The notes under the pieces were generated by a model. It saw nothing but the letters and a program-made list of their open reading frames with translations, was not told the origin of the DNA and searched no databases. The position numbers were made by a program, and so were the translations under genes. Of a stretch of 64,000 nt of DNA, positions 23,878-35,766 are shown piece by piece (the stretch's first letter is position 1; each line of letters opens with the position of its first letter). Source of the DNA: Setomelanomma holmii (taxonomy: Eukaryota; Ascomycota; Dothideomycetes; Pleosporales; Phaeosphaeriaceae); contig ML978191.1 of NCBI GenBank assembly GCA_010015745.1, positions 221,715 to 285,714 of the forward strand, in the 5' to 3' direction.

Positions 23878-25031
23878 AAGAGCATGTCCTTCATTATTTC
23901 CAGAGCAAAAAAAGGTGCTCTGATGTTTGTGGATGCCCATGGCCCGCAATGCTCTGCTCTAAGAGCAAGCAGAAAAAGCGCTTTCCGCATTCGAGACGCA
24001 CGAAACTTGCAGGACTCTGCTCTTCCGAGCCAGATCAACCACGGGTAATGTGAAGGTCCCGAGCCTCAGCAGCGTGTTCCGCCAAAGAGGACGGTCATCG
24101 CTAGTTTGTAGTTGGTCGAGATGTTCTCACGAATGATGCCCCGAGGCTCAGCGCAGTATGTGTTGCCCAAAAGAGAGGCTCAGAGACCATAATTGCCATA
24201 TATATGCCACGAAGGAGCAAAGAAAGCAAATGAAATCAACGCTGTCTCAATGTGTGATATTGCTGCACCGGTTCGACAGTGACATTTTACGTGATGCATG
24301 CATGAAGTTTTATTTCCACATAACAAATAGCCGCCTGAACCATAATTGTAAACATTAAGATCTTGATAGATGGTGCCACGATGGAGTTATGAAGCTACCT
24401 GCTCTGTCTTCCAGGCTGACGCAAAATATCCTATAGGGTCGTCTGTTGCACAAGCCAACCAGGTGTCGCAGCAATTCGTGCGCTCTCAACCATGGGGAAC
24501 TACAAAGACTCACGGTTTTGCCGTCTTACAGAAGCCTAGATACCGTCAGGAAATTTCACTAATCTCAGTTGCTACAGACAAATGTCTCTGAGGTTATACA
24601 GGGTGTCATGGGAGTGTGATTTGGAGGGAGAGCCTCTACTTAATCGGGCACGAATTATTGCAAGACCTGGTAAGCTCCTGACGACAAGTGATGCACAAAA
24701 GCGCTCATTGGTTTTGTATCTACTCCTCTTTCCTCGTGTGCATCAGTACATGAGAGCTCTGGGCCCTCTTTGTGTGTATGTCATCCTTCGACCAACAAGC
24801 AAAAGTCAAGTGGTGGTATATGAAGGCGATAATGTCGCAGAACCATGTCCTATGCTCAAGCCGAATGCGTGCGAATAATACACCAAGACCCAATTTATAC
24901 AATGCAACCCCCTCCTGACCATGCGCCTTCAATGCGGTAATTCAAGTCGCGTCCAAAGAATCCATCCTTCGTCGTCGTCGCCACAAGTCCGACGCTGTCG
25001 CATCGAGCAAAAATTGAGGATGCGCCTGCTG
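23878..25031. other. Intergenic region between convergent genes
   Basis: This holds the 3' sides of the receptor and the AAA-ATPase gene. An AT-rich stretch at about 24170-24360 and several frames below 100 codons are seen, none supported as genes. Confidence 0.5.
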
Positions 25032-28000
25032 CTAGTAGTGCATAGTCTGCATGCCGTAAGGTGGTGCGCTTGTTGCAGTAGGTCCCTGCGCACTCGTGTA
25101 TTGTGTGCCCTGCTCCGGCTCCTCTTGACTGAACTTCAAGATTCGCTGCATCGCCTGAATGTCTTCGATGATCACGTTAAACGCGTCCTGCACTTTATGC
25201 AAGACAACATTGCGGTTGTAATCCGACCGGTGTTTCCATATCGCATCCATCAGCGCTGCATTGATCTGCTCGAGCTGTTCGAGTGAGCAGCCTGATGACT
25301 TGGTAACGAGCATTTGATGGAGTGCCGTGAGTTGGTCTTCGTCGAGAATGAGTTGCGGTTTCGGCTCGTCGTCGTTGAGGATGGCACCCAAATTCGACGT
25401 ATGTCGAGGTGGCGCTGGTGCCGCCATTGCGGTGTGCGGCTGCGAAGACTGCGAAGGGTCCGAATTGGACGGCTGACTACTCACATAGTGCACTTCTGTA
25501 TTGGGCACGTGGTCAGTTTCACGTTCTGGCGAAAGGCGGGGAGATAGATGGAATCGTTGATGGAAAAGGGGTGGCGAACCTTGCGTGTCAGGGATCTGGG
25601 ATCCGCCCGCCTGAGGCATCATTGACTGGAAGTCGGGCAGACCAGCCGGCACAGCGCCGTTACTACTCTGCGTGTTCGACTTGACATCGGATGATCGATT
25701 TGATGTCTTGTGGCCAGAAGTCGTTGTCGACGCACTGTTGTGATAATCGTTGGGATGCGAGTTCGGCGGCATGAACGTTCGACCGGACATTTGTGACTTC
25801 TGTGTTTGAGTTCCTTGCGTATTGATTCTGCTTGGGGTCTGGAATTGGAAGTCATGCTGGGTGTTGGCATTCAAGTCCTGACTATCGGTCATGTGTGTGT
25901 CATCATCTTGACGTGAAGGCACTGTTGAGCCATTTTGGTGACTGTGTTGTGCACTCTCTTCTCCACTTACACCATTCGATAGTGCAGCGCCTGGAGGTGG
26001 CCGTAGAGGCGTCACAGGTGGCATTGCCGATCGTCCTGGGACAGGTTCACCGAGTATTATCGGCCCTGATGTCTCTGTGGTTCCAAGTGACTGCTCTGGT
26101 GGGACTGCTGCGACCTCTGTGGTGACTTCCTTGCCCTCAGCCTTGGCCTGCTCAAGCTTCTCCTTCGCCTTTTGTTCCCTAACCAATTCTCGCTGGTAGA
26201 GAGCTTCAGCTTCCTGAAGTAAGCCTGGGTTCTGAACTCCAAAGAAAGTTTCAATGTCAACTTCGACGTTAGTGACCATCTCGTTGCCCTTGAGTGTTCG
26301 CTCGGCGTCTCCAAAAGTTCTGGCATCCTTGGCGAGCGTTTTGATGTCGAACATGAAGTCCTTCGGGCGCTTGTAGTAGCCATTAGAGAGGCGCTTCTCG
26401 ATATTGCCAAGGTCGAGGTTGTAATATTTGTTGCCACTCTCGACGTGAAGCAACACATTGTTACCCCTAGAGTCTTTCGAGAATTCCCATGGTCGTGTGA
26501 TACCCTGCTGCTGCTGCTGTTCTGGGCCGAGGTCTGTCGTAAAATGCTCAGGATCCTGCTCATCGAGTAGATAGGCGTACCAGCTCTCTTCCAATATAGG
26601 TTTGAAGAACTTCCTGTAACCCCTCTTCAACTGGTCCATGATGGGCTGAATGACCATCTTGACCTTGTTCAACGTCATCCTGTCTTGCTTCTTTTGCAGC
26701 TTTTCGCGTGCAGCAAGTTCTTTGGGATCGGTGACAGGAGCGATGATCGGGGCATGCTCTAGTTGGGGAAGGACTCGCTTCTTTCGGTTGTCCGGATCCG
26801 GGAAATCAGCTGGTGACATGCGAATGTAGTGGCTGATGTTGTTGAAGAATTCAGATCGTCCTTCCCTCTCCGGGCGTTGAAGCTTGAACTCGTTGTTCTG
26901 AGAGAAGCCGAACAGGTCCAGCATCATCTGCTTGTCAGGTCGTTCATCTTCCTCCAGAAGCTCCATGACACCTAGCAGCATAATAGGCTCATTTGCGCCA
27001 ACGCTACGTAATAAGAGCTTGAAAGTCTTGATGGCGGTTGGAGGAAGTGTGTGGTACCATACATCCACAGATGGTATGTAGATTACACTTGGCTTGTGAC
27101 GTCGTACTTCGGTAAACAGTTGTGTGATGGCCGCTTCAGGCGTTCGTGTGGGGTCCTCCAGAATAGTCGGCAAGTCGAATGACTGCACATGCAAGCCTTC
27201 GAGCTTATTCAGTAACGCTGCTCCAAGATATTGTTGACCCATGCCCTGGAGACCACTGATGAGCAAACGAGGACGGAAGATTCTGCTGCTCTCAAAGTTT
27301 CGCATCGTCGTTTCTCGTTCAAAACCTTTTTCGTCTTCACGATCGTCATACTCAGCTTCCTCCAGTGCCGTGAGCTTCTTTCTCCTTGGAATGAGCTCAT
27401 CGATGCGCTGGATGATCTTGGCCAGCGGTTTGCGCAGTAACGGTTCAAGATCTTTAGCGAGTGGCGCCGCACTTGCAGTGACTGTTCTTTGAGACGACGG
27501 CACCATCTTGTTGACCGAGATCATAAAGTCCTTGGCGAGGACCTTAATGTTGGCAGGGTCGATCAGAAGCTTCCGTTCCGAAGTGTATATCTGTGGGAAG
27601 GTGCCCTGCACAGCGTTCAAGGCCGCTTCAGTGCAGAGGGCTCGGAGATCAGCACCACCATATCCTTTGGTCAGTTCAGCCAGCGAGTCTTTCATCTCTG
27701 GCTTTAGAGGCGGATCCCAATTCTTGGTGTGAATGTCAAGAATTTGACGTCTGCCCTCCACACTGGGAAGAGGGAAGTAGAATTCGCGGTCAAATCGACC
27801 AGGACGTCGGAGAGCCGGATCGACCGAGTCAGGTCGATTCGTGGCACCAATGACGATGACCTGACCACGTCCGTCCATACCGTCCATGAGCGCGAGGAGA
27901 GTTGCGACAATAGATGCGTGGATCTGCTCTTGCTTGCTGGATCGAACAGGCGCCAATCCATCGATTTCGTCAAAGAAAATGATACTGGGCTGCGTTTTTC

Positions 28001-30058
28001 GTGCTTCTTCGAACAGAAGTCGAAGTTGTCGTTCGGCTTCACCAACCCATTTGCTCAGTGCATCAGCACCCTTACGCATATAGAAAGTGACTTTCTGGCC
28101 GTGATTGCTAACGCTAGACGCCAAAGCCCGAGCGAGAAGAGTCTTACCAGTACCTGGAGGACCATGGAAGAGGACTCCACGAGGTGGTGTTATCCTGAAG
28201 CGCTGGAACACTTCAGGGTAAAGTAGAGGAAGCATGACCATCTCTTTGAGCTTGTTGATATGGTCGTCAAGTCCTCCGACGCCGTCGAAGTTGACGTTAG
28301 GGTCAACACCAAGCGGATCAGAATCTGCAAGGGCCTTTTTGTCCTTGACCTTCCCGAGATTGGCTGGACCACCTCCACCACCCCCTGCCTGCTGGGGATC
28401 TGCGTTATGGGTTTGAGGAAAGCCAAACGTGGGTGCAGTGGCCGTTGTAGGAGTCATTCCAACCATGCCACCAAGAGGCTTCGGCATCTTCTGGTTTTCG
28501 TCGTCGCTACTGTCCGAGTCGTTTCCGATAGCACCCAGACCCGCCTCAACACCACCGCCAAAGGGGCCTTGGTTGCTAAAGAGACTTCGGTAACCTGAAC
28601 GACCGCCTCGTGGTCGCGGTCTACTTGCAGACGGTGCAGCATCATCGTCATCATTCTCGAAGACAGCGTTCAATTCGGGACGAACAACACGGTAGTCAAC
28701 ACCAGTGTTTCGAGCCCGCCGCTTGGGTACAGAGTCGTACTGGAGGTCGTCGTCAGGATTACGTCTGTTCAGACGCCGTCTTTTGCCAGTGTCAAGCTCT
28801 TGTGCTTCATCGGCGAGCTCATCTGGGTCCAAACCGTCAGAACCATCAGATGACGACTCGCGTCTGCTCCGTTGGGATTGCCGTGTTCGCCCGCGTCGGC
28901 GGTTCGACCGACGTCCTGAGCCTGAAGCGCTCTCGGATGCTGAGCCCTTGTCTTTGTCTGATTCTGACATGCCTTCTTCCTCTTCCTTCTCGTCTTCGGC
29001 AACGGGCTCGAAGTCGCTGCTCTCATCGGCGCCTCTCTTACGCTTAGCCGATCTGGCACGGGTAGACTGGTACTATTAATTGAGGATTCAAGATACACAT
29101 AATAGACCACACTCACCCTCAAATTACGGCTCCCACGCGTGATGGGCCCTTCTTCTTCGGAATCCTCAGCCACACCTTCGTGCTGCGACTCCTGAATGAC
29201 GCCTTCCATGCCCTCATCATCGTCGTCAGCTTTTGACTGTGCTTCTTGTATGGGCGAACTGTCTTTGCTGGCTTGTACTTGGGTCTCGGACTCGTTGAGT
29301 AACGCATCTAGCGGGCCTGATGAATCTTCTTCGTCATCTTTGACCACGGACGCCTCTTGCGAAGCTTCCAGGATGGCGCTGGGATACTCAGTCCTCGGTC
29401 CCTTGCCACCCCTAGTGGCGCGCGCAAGGACAGGCTCAGGGCTTCGCGTGCCTTCGCGGACGATGTTGACATGTTTGCCGGAATCTGAGAGAGCCACAAT
29501 CGGCGCCTCCACATCATGCGAAAGGCGACTGCTTCGTCGTGTGCCGGCCACATCTGGAGTCCTCCCGCGAGCGATAGACTTACTACCTGTGCGTGTGCGC
29601 AAGTTGCGCCCTGTGTGGTCTGGCATCTTCAGCTTGACGATGAGAGATGGCTTCTCTGCCTCTTCGATAGATCGTTTCGCTCGGCGTGCTGACGAGGTGG
29701 ACAGCTGCTCCTCAGACTCGGAAGGTGTGTCTTCGATCTCGTCCTCTTCGCTCTCCTCGTACTTGATCTGCTTCTTCGTGGCGCGGCGCACGCTGCGACC
29801 AGTCGCTGGATTGATTTCAGGCTCTTCAGACTCAGAGCGGTCTGTGAAAGAGTCGTCAGAGACGATCTCGTCGTCGTCGTCGACGTCAGAGCCGCCGTAT
29901 GCACGACGCTGGCGCTTGGGCGCCTTCTTCTTGGTCCCGGGTGTGCCTCGATTGCGACGGCGCTGCGGTGGCGCTCTCTCAGATGCGTCGTAGTCGTCGT
30001 CGTCAGGATCAGAAGCGTTCGGGTCGATGTCGAACTTGCGCTTTGCACGGCTAGACAT
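25032..30058 (-). CDS. Yta7/Abo1/ATAD2-type AAA-ATPase with bromodomain
   Basis: This nuclear hexameric ATPase handles histone H3-H4 and keeps nucleosome density and boundaries. Exons 30058-29117 and 29066-25032 give 1658 residues. The N-terminal 500 residues are strongly acidic and basic in alternation (DPDDDDYDASE, DDDDEIVSDD) and probably disordered. The first AAA domain is complete: Walker A GPPGTGKT (about residue 611), Walker B IIFFDEIDGL (about 670), then a sensor block GATNRPDSVDPALRRPGRFD. The second AAA domain is degenerate, with SGLQGMGQQ in place of a P-loop, as in the family. A divergent bromodomain follows (YYNLDLGNIEKRLSNGYYKR, DARTFGDAERTLKGNEM). The last 300 residues are Ser/Gln/Pro-rich with a conserved-looking helical end. 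The intron of 50 bp joins NLR to STRARSAKRKRG. Confidence 0.95.
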
Positions 30059-31897
30059 GGGGAAGCGTGGCGGCGAAACGAAATGCGGGTCTGAAAGGCG
30101 GATGTGAGTGAACGGGCCTGCAATGCGCCGCAGTGGGAGCGCACTTACACCGCCTATGTTAGACTTTCCTGCCTCAGAGAAACATCAGCAGCAATTAGGA
30201 AGGTTCCTGCATGCGCGACAGCGTGGGCGATGAAATGCGCAAAGTTGATAGTTGGTTGCCCTGGCGTCTGTTGTTGTGGGCCACTCAACACCAGCCAAAC
30301 GTAAGATGCACGGCGAAAGAAGAGTGGCAGGACAGTGATGGCGACTGCAAAATGAGATGGAAGCTTAATGAAGACGGCAGGCGACTCGATAGCCGAAACA
30401 GGCGGACGTGGTCGAGGGGTGGTTGTGATGGTGTTGGGACAGAGCGCACTTCGCGCTGAACCTTAGCGTCCGCCAATCAGCGCGCTGACATCAACGAACA
30501 ACATTTCGAGTGCAGCATGCCAACCTTAAACCACCAACAACGAAAGCTCAAGTTATGGACTTACAAGTGCTCAAATTGGCCGAAAGAGCTCGAAAATGCT
30601 GGAAGCGATATGCAAATGGCAAAGTCCGCAAGCTTTCGGGAGTCTCCTGGCACACCGTGGGCCATTATCCCTGATACCATTTCACATTCCATCGCTCCTG
30701 CTGCTGTCGATCAGCTGCAGGTACAGATGCGGCTCAAAAAGCTTAACGCTGTTAGACAGATCGATGTCATGGATCGATTGTGGGGAGCGAACTACGCACG
30801 TGCATCCACGTGCGGCAGCTCCCTTCCTTTCCGCCACGCACCCCAGACATGACAGGAAGTCATGACTCCGCAATAATAATGACTGTATCTGGTGTTTTGC
30901 ACATACAGCTTTGTTCTCACAGACTGTTGCACCGTCGCACATTCGACTTGACCAGCCTGCTCGAGCATGTGTTTGGCTTTGCAATGTCTGCTAAATCCTC
31001 CAGATTCGTTCGCATTTGCCTCCATAAAATGGTAACACCTTTCATGTTCGATTTGGTATTTGTTCGTGTTCGTTGCGATGTGTGTGACTAAGCAGTGTGG
31101 TGTTGCATTTCGCCTTGGTGCGTTCCTTGGACCCCGCCCTAGTGCACCTTTTCCCCTTGCGGCAGGACTTTGCTGATGGCTTTCAAGTAGGATACTCAGG
31201 CTATGACTAAATGGAGGAGAAAGCTGAAGTGCCCTAGGCTCTTATTTTTCAGCCGTAATCAGCGCTCTGAAAATGTGCGTATACCTTCGTCGCATCCTCG
31301 GAAGAGACGCTGATTCGAGAACGGAACAAGCCCGCATCATTGCACTTGCATCTGTCTACAGCTATTCGGGTACATAAGAGCTCCCATCGATATCAATCTG
31401 GTGGTATCGGGCTTAGTTTGATTATATCAGCCAAAGTCAGCGTGTATATCTCGGTCTCTTTTGCGCCATGCTACCGCATCTTTTCATTTTCAATGGAATA
31501 CCTCAACCTTGCTTCAGAGGTACAATCCTATTGCCGCGCGAAGGTATACGAACAGCTTCTAGCAATCAGCTGCATAGAACATATGTACACTAAGAGGCCT
31601 TCACTACTGTATGAGGGTGTTAATTCTCTAGTGAAAGCACGCGAGGCCTTTCCGCTGTGTTCCACCTGAGGTGAAAGTGTGCGGTCTGGAGAATTTGTTC
31701 AGCATGCATGAATTGATGATTAATCCAGCTGAAACACGTGAGCTTTGCGCATGGTATGTACAAGGTACCCTCCATATGTAATATACATAACAAGTTCAGC
31801 AGTTCATACACGGTATCGGCTCAGGCATTGACATCAGACCCAAGCGCCATAAAGGGGGAAATCATGACTATACCTAGTCGAAGAACAGTAGAAATGG
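30059..31897. other. 1.8 kb interval, AAA-ATPase promoter plus unassigned frames
   Basis: The first few hundred bases should be the ATPase promoter. A frame at 30517-30852 (111 codons, plus) begins at an ATG and overlaps other frames of similar size, including one from 30555 starting MDLQVLKLAERARK. None has homology that I recognise. The rest shows nothing. Confidence 0.45.
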
Positions 31898-32826
31898 CTA
31901 TTCTTCTGCGATCAAGCGGTCGATAGCTGTGAAGATGTCAGTGGCGATCATTTGAAGCACGATCTCGGCACACCTTTGCCATCCTCCAATAACCACCCTG
32001 TACAATCGATCTTCCACTTGTCGCCCTGCACCTCGACCTTCGCAATACCGAATCTCAAGACTGCGAACTTGAACTTCAAGAAGAAGTTTGTCCATTTCTG
32101 GTGCACCCATCTTGCCGAACCTTCCCAGAGTCTTGGGAGTATTGACATGTGCCCTAAGTCCTCGAACACTCGCTGTTTCCTGAACCTCTCTGCTTCCAAA
32201 AGCTCTTCCACCATGGGATATGTCTTCTCGCTAATGGTCGCTCCTACCAGATTCGAATGTATGACTTTCTCCCTCGCCCACGGCGCAGATCGAACCGTCA
32301 TGCGCAGCTGTATAGGCCCACCTTGTATGCTCGGGATGACTTCGAGAGCGCGAATTCGATTCGTCGGTGCTGTACATATGTAGCAGCCGATGATCATAAA
32401 GCCGAATCCTACTACAACATAGGTTGGGCGCACGAAGAAAGCCAGGTCCTTCAAGTCTTTGACATCATCTTGAAACTTGATAGCGTAGGCCCCAACTCCT
32501 ATCCATAGTGCTGCAGTGCCGTACACTTTGAAGTAGTACCATTTGCTATTCGGAGCTTTGTAGAGCAGAACGGGCTGACGAGACTGGACGACTTGACGTA
32601 GAACTGGGTCGCTGTTCACGAAGACGCTTGGTTTCGGCGGCAGGTTGGTTTTATACTGATATTGGTATCTGCGCAGTATTGAGGATGTGAAGGATCGTGA
32701 GTTCCGGACAGTGTTTGGCTGAAAGAACTGTTCGCGACATCCGAAAACAGCGGCGCGCAATGCTGGTGGCAAGCGGAAAGAATTGTGGTTCAAGAAGCCC
32801 ACGAAACCCCGCGAGACAGGAGGCAT
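31898..32826 (-). CDS. Conserved two-helix, probably mitochondrial membrane protein
   Basis: Exons 32826-31974 and 31926-31898 give 293 residues; the 47 bp intron has a CTGAC branch and joins WLLEDGK to AIDRLIAEE. The N terminus (MPPVSRGFVGFLNH, then an Arg-rich, acid-free stretch to about residue 60) looks like a mitochondrial presequence. Two membrane segments follow: about residues 105-125 (FKVYGTAALWIGVGAYAIKF) and 140-160 (YVVVGFGFMIIGCYICTA). The soluble C-terminal half ends with a beta-like segment containing VEVQGDKWKIDCTGW. A short hairpin followed by a folded tail is reminiscent of the TMEM223/TMEM70 group of respiratory assembly proteins, but this is a topology argument only. It is divergent from the pyruvate dehydrogenase gene, whose product is also mitochondrial. 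Confidence 0.78.
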
Positions 32827-33081
32827 GCTGGAGCTGGTCAATTTAATTCCAATTCTGCATTCCTGGATATAGACATACACGTGAGAGACGACAGCGCGAT
32901 AGCTGCGATTGACGTTTCTGCAACAAGTACAATGGTTCGATGGGAAAATGTCAAGATGCAGGCCCAAGCTCAGGGTCTCCGCCGAAGCTTAGCTTGCTGC
33001 TCAACATTTCAACATCCTCCGACTTTACTGTCTCTCGCGCATCACAGACAGCGCGACCGCTCCCATTCGCCAACTGGTCTC
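32827..33081. promoter_or_regulatory. Short bidirectional promoter between two mitochondrial genes
   Basis: Only 255 bp separate the two start codons, so both transcripts must start here. No well-placed TATA box is evident. Confidence 0.45.
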
Positions 33082-34615
33082 ATGGCTTCAGTCACCGTGG
33101 TATGTAAGGTGACGGCGCGCGCTGCGACGCAGCAAATCCGCAATCATGGCGCACGACGAGGTTAGTGAACGCAACACGGGAAATGATAGGACGTTTCTGA
33201 CGACCCCGTAGCTTTCCGTGCTGGACGTGCCTTGCTCGCGGCCCAGAATTTCAACATGCCTGCACTTTCTCCGACAATGACCGAAGGCAATATCGCGACT
33301 TGGAAGACCAAGGAAGGTACGACCGTCCCGAACGATCCACAGCCCCATGAGCAGACGCATACCCAAACATCTCACATGATGGCGAAAGGCAGATCGTGAC
33401 GAGCAAAAGAGCTGACTTGGCTAGGCGACTCGTTTTCAGCTGGAGACGTGCTCCTTGAGATCGAGACCGACAAGGCGCAAATGGAAGTCGAGGCTCAAGA
33501 TGATGGCATTCTTGCAAAGATAATAGTATGTGGAGGCACGAAAATTCTACAATGGGTGCTCACAATATGTTCAGCAAGGAGACGGGTCCAAAGCAGTACA
33601 AGTCGGAACCAGGATAGCGGTTACAGCAGAGCCTGGGGATGATGTGGGCTCACTTGAGCTTCCCGCAGAGGACAGCCCTGCACCTGCACCCAAGGCTGAG
33701 GCGCCCAAGGAACAGTCCAAGCAGGAGTCCCAGCAGGAGTCGCAGCCAGTGCCGAAGGAGGAGCGAACCTCGAAGCCAGCGCCCAAGTCTGATACACCCA
33801 AGTCCCCTGCTAGCGGCAAGGCTCACAAACAGACCTACCCACTGTATCCCTCCGTTCAACATTTGTTGAAGATCAACGGATTACCAAAAGAGGAGGCAGA
33901 CAAGATCCCAGCCACGGGACCAAATGGCCGATTGCTGAAGGGCGATGTTCTGGCGTACGTTGGCAAGATTCAGAACTCATATCCAGCCGAGTCAGCGGAA
34001 CGCTTTGAGAAGCTTGCTCACCTCGACCTAACCAACATCAAAGTAATGCCAAAGAAAGACGCGCCAGCGAAGAAGCTTGTCGCTGCAGAGGAGTCTCTGC
34101 CAATCGAAGAGCTCGATGTCGAAGTAGCCATTCCTATCTCCTTCAAGGCTGTCACAGAATGCCAGAAGCGCGTCCAAGACTCGATTGGCGTGTTTCTGCC
34201 CTTGTCGACGTTCATCGCCCGCGCTACTGAGCTCGCCAACGAGGACCTGCCAAAGTCGAAGACTTCAAAGCCTTCAGCCGATGAGCTGTTCAACGCCGTC
34301 CTCGGCCTTGACAAGGTTGCAAAGAAGTACTCGCGAGGTCACTTTGTTCCATCAGTGACCGCACTGCCACCTGCAACTATCTCAAGTACGCGTGCTCCAA
34401 TATTCAGGAAGCCCGATGTACTTGACATCCTGACCGCAAGGAAATCCACTCCGCGCGCTAGTGCTGCGCCCACCGCCGGTGGAGCGGAGGGCGTAGTCGG
34501 ACCCTTAAACGTGTTTAGTGTCAGTGTGCCCAAGGGAGATGAGAAGAGAGGGCGCGTCTTCTTGGAGCGTGTAAAGAGTGTGTTGGAGGTTGAGCCTGGA
34601 AGGCTAATTGTCTAA
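33082..34615 (+). CDS. pdx1: Pyruvate dehydrogenase complex protein X (E3-binding protein)
   Basis: Component X anchors dihydrolipoamide dehydrogenase (E3) to the E2 core of the pyruvate dehydrogenase complex in the mitochondrial matrix. Exons 33082-33160, 33212-33316, 33425-33525 and 33575-34615 give 441 residues. The presequence is about residues 1-36 (MASVTVVCKVTARAATQQIR). The lipoyl domain follows (NMPALSPTMTEGNIATWKTKEG) with the lipoyl lysine in ETDKA at about residue 78. A Pro/Glu/Lys/Ser-rich hinge (about 115-180) leads to the peripheral-subunit binding domain (YPLYPSVQHLLKING, TGPNGRLLKGDVLAYV). The C-terminal part lacks the HxxxDG active site of true E2, as expected for component X. 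Intron 2 is 108 bp, and the other two are about 50 bp. Confidence 0.93.
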
Positions 34616-35766
34616 GCGTATCACGGCCCTATATACCAATTGTACAATACTACCCCTTTGATACTACTGAGCGACTTGCAGCATAGCAAAAATCGGAACT
34701 CATCCGATATGCTTTGCGCACTATTGCTACATATGGAAATTCTTACCGTTTGTCCACATCGACGCTAGGTACTGCCTCCGACTGTGCCCGATGTTTGAGT
34801 CGAGCGGCCTTGACGTGACAGACGGAATGCACGAATTTTCTTCCTTATTCGCTGGCGTGGTTCGCCGCTATCCGGAAGGTACATTGGAGACATGCTACGA
34901 TGACATCGAGCATCACGATGCTGAACCATGGGAATAAGAAGCTGCGTGCCTGGACGAGCGGCGACGCTAAAGCTTGACAGCTCAAACCTTCCTTGGTCCG
35001 AGGAAGCATGTCACAGAGCCTCACGGAGGACCTTATGGAGCTCAGTGCCGCACCTACCACGAACTTTTCCACGATAAGATACCGCTGAAGCGGCTCGCGC
35101 GACATTTCCAGATTGTTGTCAAGTTCATAAGGTATTGGAGGCTTCCAGGGGCCTGCATGCTACATGCAATCAGCTCTTGAAACGGCGTGTAAGCTTTCGT
35201 ACAGCACCCACCGATGATTTGGCAAGTGACGCTGTGCTGTGCCACCGGCAACGAAAAGACGCGGTACCGAGTCCATGCAGCAATATCAATCGATACCGGG
35301 TAGCGGCTCGCGACGCGCATGAGAGGCTCGTCTATTCATTCTCCAGCATGGCTTTTTAGGCCAGGTTCGTGGTCGATCAGGCGGTGAGGGCCGCTGTGAC
35401 ACCAAGCCGCCGAGGAAGAAGCAATGGTTATGTGAAAATTGTCGCAGTCAGCTATTGGGCATCTCTAGATCTCATGCGTTTCAACCCGCTAGGATGCGCT
35501 GACTTTATGGATTGGAAACCACCAGCTTGCTTTTCTGCCCCGTGCCTTCCCCACGCGTCCTCCGAATCCCCGCCGCTAAGATAATTTTTGTCTAGCTGTT
35601 AGGTCCGAAGCTCGCAACACGCCCGAGCTCCATCCTAGGCGGCGTGTTGGCCGACTCACTACCACACCCCTTCGTGACTCCTCTCCATCCCTAGCTTCGA
35701 CCCTGCGCCTGGTCGCGAGGCCAATTGACCTAATCATATCCCCGAGTCGTTCGTAATCATCGCACA
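34616..35766. other. Intergenic region upstream of the carrier gene
   Basis: About 1.15 kb with only short overlapping frames. The last 200 bp (C- and T-rich) are the likely leader of the carrier gene. Confidence 0.5.

Noticed and set aside
29196..29993. 265-codon plus-strand frame
   Set aside because: It is exactly antisense to the acidic, Ser-rich first exon of the AAA-ATPase; its Ser/Leu/Arg-rich translation is a composition shadow.
33317..33424. pdx1 intron 2 sharing TCTCACATG with the introner-like block
   Set aside because: Only nine bases match and they lie in the opposite orientation relative to the gene, so chance is sufficient.
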